Shown: one piece after another, positions 9,864 to 19,843 of the stretch
Layout of the letters: every line of letters starts with the position of its first letter
How positions within the stretch are numbered: the stretch's first letter is position 1
Origin: Azospirillum picis
GTDB lineage: Bacteria > Pseudomonadota > Alphaproteobacteria > Azospirillales > Azospirillaceae
Reading direction: 5' to 3'
DNA: 64,000 nt
Assembly (NCBI RefSeq): GCF_017876115.1
Contig: NZ_JAGINO010000006.1
Location: 1 to 64,000 of the forward strand
Position numbers and translations under genes: made by a program
The notes under the pieces: model-generated
Told to the model about the DNA's origin: nothing
Databases searched by the model: none
The model's input: the letters and a program-made list of their open reading frames with translations, nothing else

Positions 9864-11063
9864 ATGGCGGCTGCGGCAGGGAGCGCTTGTGCGCGCGTCA
9901 TGGGGAAAGCCATGGCGCACGCCAAGGAGCGGGCGACGCGATACGGGCGCATGGCGCTGGCCGCCGGGATGGTGGCGACCCTGGCCGCCTGCGCCGGCGG
10001 AACGCCGCCGCTGGAGGGCCAGCGCCCGCTGGCACAGCGGCCTACTCTCGACCAGGTCGCTCCCGATTTCCGCCATCTGGCCGGCTGGGTCGACGACGAC
10101 CATTCCCAGGCGGTTCCCGCCGTGCAGAGGACCTGCGGCTGGGTCAGGAACCAGCCGCCGGGCAAGTCGCTGGGGTCGCTGCGCGCCGCCGGCACCACCG
10201 ACGACTGGCGCGCCATCTGCTCCGCCGCGCGCACCCTGCCGCCGGGGGATTCCGAGGCGGCACGCCGCTTCTTCGAAGCCTTTTTCACACCGCGCGATCT
10301 CGCCGGCGGCCAGGACGGCCTTTTCACCGGCTATTACGAGATCGAACTGCACGGAAGCTGGACCCGCAGCGACCGCTACACCGTGCCGCTCTACCGCATG
10401 CCGGCCCGCGGGAAGAAGGGGCTGCCGACGCGCGCGCGCATCGATGGCGGCGCCCTCAAGGGCAAGGGGCTGGAGCTGATGTGGGTCGACGACCCCATCG
10501 ACGCCTTCTTCCTGGAAATCCAGGGGTCGGGGCGGGCGGTGATGGCCGACGGCTCGGTGGTCGGCATCCATTACGCCGGGCAGAACGGTCACAGCTACTA
10601 CCCGATCGGCCGCCATATCATCGACCGCGGCGATGCGACGCCGGAGCAGATGTCGTTGCAACTGATCCGGCAATGGCTGAAGAACCATCCGGCAGAGGCC
10701 CAGCGGGTGATGAACCTCAACCCCTCCTACGTCTTCTTCCGGCTCAGCGACCAGGTCGGCGCGCGCGGCGCGCGGAACATGGAGCTGACCCCCGGGCGCA
10801 GCCTGGCCGTGGATGCGGACCACATCCCCTTGGGTGCGCCGCTGTGGCTGGAGGTGCGCGACGCCCCGGTACCCGGCGGCGCCATCAATCGGTTGGTGGT
10901 GGCTCAGGATACCGGCGGCGCCATCAAGGGTCCCGTCCGGGGCGACCTTTTCTGGGGCCATGGCCAGCAGGCCGCGGACGGAGCGGGCGTGATGAAGGCG
11001 CGCGGCCACTACACCCTGCTCGCTCCGCGCAACCTGTCGGTCGAAACGGCCCAGCGGAAGTGA
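9864..11063 (+). CDS. mltA: Membrane-bound lytic murein transglycosylase A
   Basis: Outer-membrane lipoprotein that cleaves the MurNAc-GlcNAc bond of peptidoglycan, forming 1,6-anhydro ends. A hydrophobic segment ends in the lipobox LAAC (C43). The MltA barrel contains FTGYYEI, and the C-terminal 3D domain carries VAQDTGGAIKG, with Asp 349 as the catalytic acid by comparison with E. coli MltA. ATG 9864 has GGAG at good spacing, but it places 42 residues before the lipidated Cys, which is long; Met 17 or Met 30 would give a more usual lipoprotein signal. The GNAT gene begins 4 bases after the stop, so both are probably one transcript. Confidence 0.93.
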   Translation: MAAAAGSACARVMGKAMAHAKERATRYGRMALAAGMVATLAACAGGTPPLEGQRPLAQRPTLDQVAPDFRHLAGWVDDDHSQAVPAVQRTCGWVRNQPPGKSLGSLRAAGTTDDWRAICSAARTLPPGDSEAARRFFEAFFTPRDLAGGQDGLFTGYYEIELHGSWTRSDRYTVPLYRMPARGKKGLPTRARIDGGALKGKGLELMWVDDPIDAFFLEIQGSGRAVMADGSVVGIHYAGQNGHSYYPIGRHIIDRGDATPEQMSLQLIRQWLKNHPAEAQRVMNLNPSYVFFRLSDQVGARGARNMELTPGRSLAVDADHIPLGAPLWLEVRDAPVPGGAINRLVVAQDTGGAIKGPVRGDLFWGHGQQAADGAGVMKARGHYTLLAPRNLSVETAQRK

Positions 11064-11067
11064 CGGG

Positions 11068-11613
11068 GTGGACGGGACCGGGATCCGCCTGGCGCGGCTG
11101 ACCACCCTGCCCGACCGCACCGCGGCGCTGGCGGCGCTGGAGGAGATCTTCTTTGCGTCCACCACCCGCGCGGACTTCGCCTCGGAGGCGGAACGCGCCG
11201 GCTTCCTCGACCGCTGGACCGGATGGTACGTGGCGGCGGCGCCGGGCGAGGTCTGGATGGCCCTGGCGCCGGACGGCCGGATCGTCGGCTACCTGACCGG
11301 ATGCAAGGACAGCGCCGGCTCCCCGGAACTGGCGCGCCGCATCCCGAAATACGAGGTGTTCGCCGACCATTTCGCCGCTTACCCGGCCCATTTCCACGTC
11401 AATGTCCGTCCGGGCTGGCGCGATCATGGGCTCGGCCGCCGGCTGGTCGACCGCTTCGCCGCCGACTGCGCAGCCGAAGGGCTGCCGGGGGTGCATCTGG
11501 TCACCGGGGCCTTCGCCCGCAACGTCGAGTTCTACCAGCGCGCCGGCTTCTCCGACGCCTGCCAGCGCGGCCCGCTGCTGTTCCTGGGACGCAGGCTGCC
11601 GGCACGGGCTTGA
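11068..11613 (+). CDS. GNAT family N-acetyltransferase
   Basis: A 181-residue acetyl-CoA-dependent acetyltransferase of the GNAT fold. The acetyl-CoA binding motif A appears as VRPGWRDHGLGRRLVDRF (about residues 113-130), and the C-terminal NVEFYQRAGF is the usual motif B ending. The start is GTG at 11068, four bases after the mltA stop, with the GGGG of that junction as a possible ribosome binding site; tight coupling to mltA is likely. The substrate is unknown. The neighbour is a cell-wall enzyme, but many GNAT genes sit in unrelated operons, so I draw no functional link. Confidence 0.85.
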   Translation: MDGTGIRLARLTTLPDRTAALAALEEIFFASTTRADFASEAERAGFLDRWTGWYVAAAPGEVWMALAPDGRIVGYLTGCKDSAGSPELARRIPKYEVFADHFAAYPAHFHVNVRPGWRDHGLGRRLVDRFAADCAAEGLPGVHLVTGAFARNVEFYQRAGFSDACQRGPLLFLGRRLPARA

Positions 11614-11751
11614 AGGATCGAGCCGCGGGGGGCAGCCAGGCACACAGCAGGGGCGCCAAATGCCATTGCCCTGAGGCACAGCCGGAGACGCTGACATCGG
11701 GCCGGCGCCTATGCTAGGCAGGGACCATCCCCCTGCCGGAAAGCCGCCGCC

Positions 11752-12516
11752 ATGACCCGCCCGCCCCTGCTGATCGAAAGCCTGCAGAACCCGCAGTTCA
11801 AACTGTGGGAATCCGCGCTGGAGAGCCGCGGGCTGAAGAAGGCCGGGAAGTTCCTGCTGGCCGGCTTGAAGACGGTGCCGGAAGCGTTGCGCCACCATGC
11901 CGGCCATTTCGAGCGGCTCCTGTTCACCGACCCCGACCAGGTCGCCGGTTGGCGCCTGCCGCCGGGGGTGGAGCCGGTGCAGCTTGCCCCGGCGCTGTTC
12001 CGCACGCTCGACGTGTCGGGCACCGGCTTTCCCCTGCTGGTCGGCACGGTGCCGGCGATGCCGGCCGTCGACCTCGCCTTGCCGCCGCAGGGGCTGGAGC
12101 TGCTGTGCGCGCTGGGCGACCCGAGCAACCTCGGCGCCCTGCTGCGCAGCGCTGCCGCCTTCGGCGTGACGCGGGTCGTCCTGCTGGAAGGGGCGGCCCA
12201 TCCCTTCCATCCCAAATGCCTGCGTGCGGCCGCCAACGCGCAGTTCGCACTGACCATGCTGCGCGGCCCGCGCTGGGCGGCCGTGAACGACGCCGCCGGG
12301 CCACTCTTTGCCCTCGATGGCGGGGGCGAGGATCTGACGCGCTTCGATTGGCCGGCCGACATGCGCCTGATCCTGGGAGAGGAGGGCCAGGGCGTGCCGG
12401 CGGATTGCCCGGCCCGGCGCCTGTCTGTGCCGACAACGGGGGCGGTGGAGTCGCTGAATGCCACCGTGGCGGCCAGCATGGCGCTGTTCGCGCGCTTTGC
12501 TGCGGTGAGGGGATAA
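11752..12516 (+). CDS. SpoU/TrmH-family RNA 2'-O-methyltransferase
   Basis: A 254-residue methyltransferase of the knotted SPOUT class. The three SpoU motifs are present: motif 1 as DPSNLGALLRSAAAFG (about residues 122-137), motif 2 as LILGEEGQGVP, and motif 3 as VPTTGAVESLNATVAASMA. The N-terminal ~100 residues resemble the L30e-like substrate-binding part of RlmB/TrmH-type enzymes. It methylates a ribose 2'-OH in rRNA or tRNA, but the target cannot be told from sequence. The 138-base gap to the GNAT gene suggests its own promoter. Confidence 0.88.
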   Translation: MTRPPLLIESLQNPQFKLWESALESRGLKKAGKFLLAGLKTVPEALRHHAGHFERLLFTDPDQVAGWRLPPGVEPVQLAPALFRTLDVSGTGFPLLVGTVPAMPAVDLALPPQGLELLCALGDPSNLGALLRSAAAFGVTRVVLLEGAAHPFHPKCLRAAANAQFALTMLRGPRWAAVNDAAGPLFALDGGGEDLTRFDWPADMRLILGEEGQGVPADCPARRLSVPTTGAVESLNATVAASMALFARFAAVRG

Positions 12517-12628
12517 GCAGTCACGTCTTATGGGCAGCCGCAGGCAGCGGTGAGGTTTCCCGCCGTCCCGACGAAGGCAAGCGCGTGAAGGGGACCGCTT
12601 CGCCGCCCTTCCGGCCGAATGCGCGACG

Positions 12629-15178
12629 CTAGCCCAGCACCGCAGCGAGCACCTGGACCACCTGTTCCGATCCGTACGGCTTCTTCAGCACCGGCACGCC
12701 CGCGAAGCGCTCCGGCACCGCGGCGGAATCGCCGTAGCCGGTGGCGAACACGAAGGGGATGCCCAGTTCGCGAAGCCGGTCGGCCACCGCGACGGAGGTT
12801 TCGCTGCCGAGATTGATGTCCAGCACGCCGACCACCGGCGGGTCGTCGTCGATCAGGCGCTGGGCCTGGCGGACGCCGGCGGCGGTGTTGACGCGGCTGG
12901 CTCCGAAGCTCAGCAGGACGTCCTCCGTCGCCATGGCGATGATCATGTTGTCCTCCAGCAGCAGAACCGGGCCGCCGATGGTGAAATCGGCCGCCGGCGC
13001 CGGCAGGCTGCTCCGGCTGCGGTCGAGTAGAGCCGGGGAGATGGTGACATAGGTGGCCGGGATCATGAACCGCGCGCGCAGGCCCGGCAGGGCGTAGGTC
13101 ACCTCCGCCTCGCCGCGCAGGTCATGGGGGACCGAACGCTCAATGACCGTGGTACCGAAGCCGGTGCGCGTCGGGGCCCGCACCGGCGGGCCGCCATTCT
13201 CCTGCCAGTCGATCAGCAGCCGCCCGTCCTCGCCCATCGACCAGTCGACCTCGACCCAGCCGCTGCTGTCGCTGAGCGCACCGTATTTGGCCGAGTTGGT
13301 CGTCAGCTCATGCACCACCAGCGCAAAGACGGAAAATGCCTGGGGAGCCAGCAGAACTTCCGGTCCGGTCAACCGCACCCGCTCGTTCTTGGCCGACAGA
13401 TAGGCGCCGATCTCCGCGGTGATCAGGGCGCGCAGCGACGCCGGACCCCAATTGTCGGCAGTGATCTGGTCATGGGCGCGGGCCAGCGCCTCGATCCGGC
13501 CGGCGACGATGCCAGCGAACTGCTGGACCGTCTCCGCCCCGCTCTCGCTCTGCCGCACCAGCGCGCGGACGAGGCTGAGAATGTTGCGGACCCGGTGGTT
13601 GAGTTCGGCGATCAGCAACTCCTGCCGCTCGCCCGCCTCCTTGCGGGTGCGGCCGGCGACGTCGGCCAACCGCAGGACCACCTCCAGCAGGGTCACCCGC
13701 AGCGATTCCGCGCTGCGCTGGTCGAGATCGCTCCAGGGTTGCGACTGGCCGTGGACGGTCTCCTTCCACGCCTCGAAGCTCTTGCGCGGGGTTAGACGGG
13801 GACCGTTGGGGCCGTAGTGCGCCGGCTTGGACGGATCGCCGCCCCAGGTGACCGTGCGCACCACCTCCTTGCGGAAGAAGACGAGATAGTCGCGCGGCGT
13901 GCGCGAGACCGGGATCGCCAGCAGGCCGCAGGCGCGCGCGGTGAAGTCGCGGGCGGGCGGATGCACCGCCCCGAGATTGTCGGTGACATACACCTTGCTC
14001 GGCGGCGTCCGGTGCAGGAAACGCATGACGCCCAGCGTCTCCTCCCGCGTCGGCGTCTCGCCTTCCATGTGCAGGTGGTCGTCGATGCAGCAGGCGAAGC
14101 CGTCGCACTGGATCATGGTGCGCAGTTCGGTCGCGAAGGTCACGAGGCTGTCCAGCGGCGATTCGCTGTCCGCCAGCATCGACATGATGCGGACATGGAC
14201 GCGGCGGACCTGCGCCTCGTTCTGGCTCTCCTGTTCGCGCTCACGCCCCTCAAGCAGCAGCGACGCCATCTGGCCGAACAGTTCGGCGGTGGTGCGCCTC
14301 TCGAAGGACAGCGCGCGGGCCTGACGGTGGTGGCAGGCGAACAGGCCCCACAGCTTGCCATGCCGCAGGATCGAGACCGACAGGGAGGCGTTGACCCCCA
14401 TGTTGCGCAGGTACTCGACATGGATCAGGGAGACGCTGCGCAGCATGCTGAGCGACAGGTCGAGCGGCTGGCCGGTGGGATCCAGCACCGGCACGATCGG
14501 CACCGGCGGCGCGTTCACGTCGGCGATGCAGCGCAGCCAATTGCGTTCGTACAGGCGCCGGGCCTGCTGCGGGATGTCGGACGCCGGATAGCGCTGGCCG
14601 AGGAAGCTGCCGATGCCGTGCACCGCCGATTCCGCGATCACCTCGCCCGAGCCGTCGGAGGCGAAGCGATAGACCATCACCCGGTCGAAGCCGGTGAGCG
14701 CCCGCATCTGGCGGGCGGCCTCCCGGCAGAACGCGTCGAAGCCGCGGGTGTTCTGGATGCGCGCGATCATCGAGCGAAGAAGCGAGCCCGAATCCTGCGG
14801 CCCCTCCCCCTCGCTGGGTTCCGCCTCGATGACGATCGTCGAGCCGGACAGATGGACCGCGACATCGCACACCGCCGCGGTGTCCGACAGGTGGACGCCG
14901 AAGGCACGCTCGACGCTGCCGTTGATGTGGGCGATCTGCAGCCGGCCGCGGATGGTGTGCAGCGCCTCCGGCGTGATCACGCGGGACAGCGGCGTTCCGA
15001 GCAGTTCCTCGGGCTCCGCCCCCAGCCAGCGGCCAACGTTCGCGGAGGCGTGAAGGATGATCCAGTCGGCGGTTACGGCAACCAGGAACCCGGTCGGTTG
15101 GATCAGCCCCAACTGATGGATCGGCTCCCGGTCGCAGTCGGTGAGGTCGACAGACCCCGCAGGAACCGCACTGCTCAT
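12629..15178 (-). CDS. Hybrid bacteriophytochrome: PAS-GAF-PHY-HWE kinase-receiver
   Basis: An 849-residue red/far-red light sensor kinase. The biliverdin-attaching Cys is C15 in LTDCDREPIH. The PAS domain is followed by GAF, with PASDIPQQARRLYERN and the His of SLIHVEYLRNMG. PHY has the tongue residues WGGDPSKP and the PRKSFEAWKE segment. The kinase belongs to the HWE family: phospho-acceptor His 528 in ELNHRVRN and WQENGGPPV near the ATP site. A C-terminal receiver domain keeps the phospho-acceptor Asp 787 (VLDINLG) and a KPY loop, so phosphate may pass within the protein. No heme oxygenase gene for biliverdin is adjacent. A candidate promoter with an internal palindrome lies ~130 bases upstream. 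Confidence 0.95.
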   Translation of the reverse strand: MSSAVPAGSVDLTDCDREPIHQLGLIQPTGFLVAVTADWIILHASANVGRWLGAEPEELLGTPLSRVITPEALHTIRGRLQIAHINGSVERAFGVHLSDTAAVCDVAVHLSGSTIVIEAEPSEGEGPQDSGSLLRSMIARIQNTRGFDAFCREAARQMRALTGFDRVMVYRFASDGSGEVIAESAVHGIGSFLGQRYPASDIPQQARRLYERNWLRCIADVNAPPVPIVPVLDPTGQPLDLSLSMLRSVSLIHVEYLRNMGVNASLSVSILRHGKLWGLFACHHRQARALSFERRTTAELFGQMASLLLEGREREQESQNEAQVRRVHVRIMSMLADSESPLDSLVTFATELRTMIQCDGFACCIDDHLHMEGETPTREETLGVMRFLHRTPPSKVYVTDNLGAVHPPARDFTARACGLLAIPVSRTPRDYLVFFRKEVVRTVTWGGDPSKPAHYGPNGPRLTPRKSFEAWKETVHGQSQPWSDLDQRSAESLRVTLLEVVLRLADVAGRTRKEAGERQELLIAELNHRVRNILSLVRALVRQSESGAETVQQFAGIVAGRIEALARAHDQITADNWGPASLRALITAEIGAYLSAKNERVRLTGPEVLLAPQAFSVFALVVHELTTNSAKYGALSDSSGWVEVDWSMGEDGRLLIDWQENGGPPVRAPTRTGFGTTVIERSVPHDLRGEAEVTYALPGLRARFMIPATYVTISPALLDRSRSSLPAPAADFTIGGPVLLLEDNMIIAMATEDVLLSFGASRVNTAAGVRQAQRLIDDDPPVVGVLDINLGSETSVAVADRLRELGIPFVFATGYGDSAAVPERFAGVPVLKKPYGSEQVVQVLAAVLG

Positions 15179-15557
15179 CGAATAAAGACTTCTGACAAAC
15201 GCAACCTCGAGCGGAAGCTGGACAAGCGGCGTTTGCCACGCGCTGTCTAAGGGATCGGGATCAATTTACGCATGGGGCGATCACGCCGCAATGCTCCAAA
15301 AAGGCTATTCTAGGCTCCGTTTACGGAGCGTCAACTTAACATAGGATAAGATCCTGACCGGCCGGCGACAGAATCTGTTCCGGCATACATGGATTTTAAA
15401 GCGCAAATAACCTGCCGTCAGACCCGTTTCTCATCCGGGGATATGCCGGCGGCGTCACCCCGACAAGATCGCAGTCCCGCCTTTCAACTCTGGCGGGCTG
15501 ACCGGCCGCCCGGTGCCGGAGAGGATGGCGCTCCTTGCTCCACCATCGGGTTCGACA
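15179..15557. other. Divergent intergenic region phytochrome / nudK
   Basis: A 379-base spacer that is noticeably AT-richer in its middle (15250-15350) than the surrounding genes. It holds a good minus-strand promoter for the phytochrome gene (described separately). On the plus strand the only possible nudK signals are GAGAGG before ATG 15525 and a GTG at 15513, which would extend NudK by 11 or 15 residues. No RNA gene was recognised. Confidence 0.6.
15307..15334 (-). promoter_or_regulatory. Candidate sigma-70 promoter with palindromic spacer
   Basis: Read on the minus strand, TTGACG (15329-15334) and TAGAAT (15307-15312) are separated by exactly 16 bases, giving 5/6 matches to both the -35 and -10 consensus. 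The spacer is almost filled by the inverted repeat GCTCCG-TTTA-CGGAGC (15314-15329). It lies about 130 bases before the phytochrome start. A palindrome between -35 and -10 is the place where MerR-type activators or blocking repressors bind; which one acts here is inference. Confidence 0.6.
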
Positions 15558-16157
15558 ATGACAAGCATCTCCAACCAGCAGGACGACCGCATCCGCATCC
15601 GCGACGTCACGCTGCTGTCCGATGACTGGTATGTGCTGAAGAAGACGACCTTCGACTACCGCCGACGCGACGGCCGCTGGCAGACCCTGAACCGCGAGAC
15701 CTACGACCGCGGCAACGGCGCCGCCCTGCTGCTGTACGACCCGACGCGCGGCACCGTCCTGCTGACGCGGCAGTTCCGCTTCCCGGCCTACGTCAACGGC
15801 CACCCGGAGGCGCTGCTGGAGGTATGCGCCGGCCTGCTCGACGACCGCAGCCCCGAGGAGGCGATCCGCGCCGAGGCGGCGGAGGAGCTGGGGGTGGCGG
15901 TACGGGAGCCGCGCCGCGTGTTCGACGCCTTCATGAGTCCGGGATCGGTTACCGAACGGCTGGCCTTCTTCATCGCCGAATACCGGGCGGGCGACCGCGG
16001 CGGTGGCGGCGGCATCGCCGACGAGGGCGAGGACATCGAGGTGGTCGAGTTGACCTTCTCCGATGCCCTTGCCATGGTCGCCGGCGGGGAAATCGTGGAC
16101 GGCAAGACCATCATGCTGCTGCAGCATGCCGCCCTTCACGGGCTGCTGCCGCGGTGA
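15558..16157 (+). CDS. nudK: NudK-type Nudix hydrolase
   Basis: A 199-residue nucleoside diphosphate sugar hydrolase resembling E. coli NudK, which cleaves GDP-mannose. The Nudix box runs from Gly 92 to Val 113 with the metal-binding AEAAEELGV core. Upstream, YDRGNGAALLLYD and RQFRFPAYVNG match the family, and MSPGSVTERLAFFIAEY follows the box. I start at ATG 15558 because homologues begin a few residues before the conserved RIRDV segment; GTG 15513 or ATG 15525 would give a short extension. The stop codon overlaps a GTG that could start the LysR gene (GTGA), pointing to co-translation. Confidence 0.9.
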   Translation: MTSISNQQDDRIRIRDVTLLSDDWYVLKKTTFDYRRRDGRWQTLNRETYDRGNGAALLLYDPTRGTVLLTRQFRFPAYVNGHPEALLEVCAGLLDDRSPEEAIRAEAAEELGVAVREPRRVFDAFMSPGSVTERLAFFIAEYRAGDRGGGGGIADEGEDIEVVELTFSDALAMVAGGEIVDGKTIMLLQHAALHGLLPR

Positions 16158-16204
16158 CGGCATCCGCCCGCCCCGCAGGAACAGCGGAGTCGGACGGGGC
16201 CTGG

Positions 16205-17101
16205 ATGATCGACGATGGGGATTTGGACTGGGAGGACATCCGCGCCTTCCTGGCCACGGCGCAGGGCGGCAGCCTGACGGAGGCGGCGCGCCGCCTCCGC
16301 CTCAGCCCGCCGACCCTCGGCCGCAAGCTGAAGCGTCTGGAGGATGCGCTGGGCGGGCCGCTGTTCGACCGGCTGCCCAACCGGCTGGAGCCGACCGCGC
16401 TGGGCCGGTCCGTTCTGGACAGCGCGACCGCAATGGGCGAGGCCGCGGCCGCCTTCGCCCGGCAGGCGGACCGGCTGGCCGCGGCCGCCCAGCCGGTCCG
16501 GGTGACGGCGACCACGTCCGTCTCGGCGTTCCTCACCGCCCACCTGCCTGAGCTTCTTGCCGAAACCGGAGCCGACCTGACCATCCTCAGCACCCGCATC
16601 GCCCTGAACCTGGCGCAGCGGGAGGCCGACATCGCCCTGCGCATGGACCGCGTGCCGGTCGAAGGCGACCTGATGACCCGGCGGCTCGGGTGCTTCGCCT
16701 TCACGCTCTACGCCGCACCGTCCCTGCGCGACGACTGGTCCGGCCGCTGGGACGGCGCTCCGGTCATCGGCCTACCGGAATCCAGGCGGCGCCCCTCGCA
16801 ATCGGGATGGGTGGACGATACCGCCCGCGAGCGCGGAGCCCGCATCGTGGCGAGGCTCAGCGAATTGCCGATGCGGCTCGACGCCGCCCGGCGCGGCGTG
16901 GGAGCGACACTGCTGCCGTGTGTCGTCGGCGATGCCGAGCCGACGCTGGTCCGCGTCATCGCTCCCCCTGCCGCGCTGCGCGAAGACGTCCATCTGCTGG
17001 TCCACCGCGACCGCCGCGACGCACCGGCCGTCGCCGCGATGGTGGAGGCGCTGGTGCGGCTGTTCCGCCGCCACGCCGGCGCGCTGGCCGGCGAAGGGTG
17101 A
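16205..17101 (+). CDS. LysR-family transcriptional regulator
   Basis: A 298-residue DNA-binding regulator. The N-terminal winged helix-turn-helix spans about residues 6-65 (DWEDIRAFLATAQGG, AARRLRLSPPTLGRKLKRLE). The rest is a periplasmic-binding-type effector domain with AVRV-like and LYAAPSLR strands; it resembles the subgroup of LysR proteins that acts with short-range targets. ATG 16205 is chosen from the usual distance to the HTH; GTG 16154, overlapping the nudK stop, would add 17 residues. The inducer is unknown. The nearest possible target is nudK itself, but LysR genes usually regulate a divergent neighbour and none exists here. Confidence 0.88.
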   Translation: MIDDGDLDWEDIRAFLATAQGGSLTEAARRLRLSPPTLGRKLKRLEDALGGPLFDRLPNRLEPTALGRSVLDSATAMGEAAAAFARQADRLAAAAQPVRVTATTSVSAFLTAHLPELLAETGADLTILSTRIALNLAQREADIALRMDRVPVEGDLMTRRLGCFAFTLYAAPSLRDDWSGRWDGAPVIGLPESRRRPSQSGWVDDTARERGARIVARLSELPMRLDAARRGVGATLLPCVVGDAEPTLVRVIAPPAALREDVHLLVHRDRRDAPAVAAMVEALVRLFRRHAGALAGEG

Positions 17102-17148
17102 GAGACCGGGGGGCGTCCGGCCCGCGCCCGCCCCGCCCGCCCCGGGCG

Positions 17149-18825
<1,677 letters not shown>

Positions 18826-18833
18826 GGAACGGC

Positions 18834-19649
18834 CTAGAACACTGAGTTCCAGACTTGATTGAGCCACGACCTCTCGTTTCGCTCGGGACGCAGATTGGCG
18901 TCCACCAGCAGTGCGTAGCTGTCCGTGTACCATTCGCTGCCGGGGAAGTTGTGGCCGAGCACGGCCGCGGCGGCCTTCGCCTCGTCGGTCACGCCCAGCG
19001 CCAGATAGCACTCCACCAGCCGGTGCAGCGCCTCAGGCACATGGGACGTGGTCTGGAAGTTTTCAACGACGGTGCGGAAGCGGTTGATCGCCGCGGTATA
19101 CTGATGCTGACGCAGGTAGAAACGCCCGACCTCCATCTCCTTGCCGGCGAGATGGTCGTTGGTCAGGTCGATCTTCAGCTTGGCATCGCGGGCGTATTTG
19201 CTTTCGGGGAAGCGGCGGACCACCTCCGACAGCGAGTCGAGCGCCTGCCGGGTGATCCGCTGGTCGCGGCGCACGTCGGTGATCTGCTCGTAATAGCACA
19301 GCGCCCGCATGTAGTAGGCGTAGTCGACGTCCGGGCTGCCGGGATGAAGCTGGATGAAGCGGTCCAGCGCCAGGATGGCGTCGTCGTACTTCAGAGCCTG
19401 GTAATGCGCATAGGCGGCCATGAGCTGCGCCTTGCTGGCGGCATCCGAATAGGGATGCTGCCGTTCGACCTCGTCGTAGAGCTGCGCGGCCTTCTTGAAG
19501 GACTCCTCCCCCATCGCCGCGTCGGCCTCCGACATAAGCTGGTCGGCCGGACGCTCGACATAGGCGTCCTCTTTGGGCGTGGAGCAGGCGGACAGGGCGG
19601 CCGACAGGAGGATGGCAGCCAGCGGCAAACGGTACGGGCGAGGAGGCAT
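18834..19649 (-). CDS. bamD: Outer membrane assembly lipoprotein BamD
   Basis: A 271-residue lipoprotein of the BAM complex that inserts beta-barrel proteins into the outer membrane; it contacts BamA from the periplasmic side. The signal peptide ends in the lipobox LSAC (C22), followed by a flexible stretch and five TPR-like repeats (about residues 40-245), including the conserved HPYSDAASKAQLMAAYAHY segment. Length fits alphaproteobacterial BamD. It is the first gene of the bamD-recN pair. A REP-like palindrome (19731-19796) lies between it and the chemotaxis cluster upstream on the same strand. Confidence 0.95.
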   Translation of the reverse strand: MPPRPYRLPLAAILLSAALSACSTPKEDAYVERPADQLMSEADAAMGEESFKKAAQLYDEVERQHPYSDAASKAQLMAAYAHYQALKYDDAILALDRFIQLHPGSPDVDYAYYMRALCYYEQITDVRRDQRITRQALDSLSEVVRRFPESKYARDAKLKIDLTNDHLAGKEMEVGRFYLRQHQYTAAINRFRTVVENFQTTSHVPEALHRLVECYLALGVTDEAKAAAAVLGHNFPGSEWYTDSYALLVDANLRPERNERSWLNQVWNSVF

Positions 19650-19730
19650 CGTCGTCTTGGGCGCTTTCGAAGTTGCCCCTGTATAGCACGCCGAGGTGAG
19701 GGCGCCGCAAGCGGTAACGCGGGGGTGGGG

Positions 19731-19796
19731 CGGCTATCGCATATGGCGATGATCACCCTCCCCCGCCCCGGGAGAGGGAATCATATGCGATAGCCG
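19731..19796. repeat. REP-like nested inverted repeat
   Basis: CGGCTATCGCATATG (19731-19745) is repeated exactly inverted as CATATGCGATAGCCG (19782-19796). Inside, ATGAT/ATCAT and CCCTC/GAGGG continue the symmetry around a CCCCGCCCCGGG centre. The CCCTC...GAGGG core is typical of short dispersed palindromes of GC-rich proteobacteria. It lies between the chemotaxis cluster and bamD on the same strand and could also end the chemotaxis transcript. Confidence 0.7.
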
Positions 19797-19843
19797 TGCG
19801 GGAGTGGGCGTCCGCGTCCGCCTGCGGAGCGGCCGGCCGGGGC

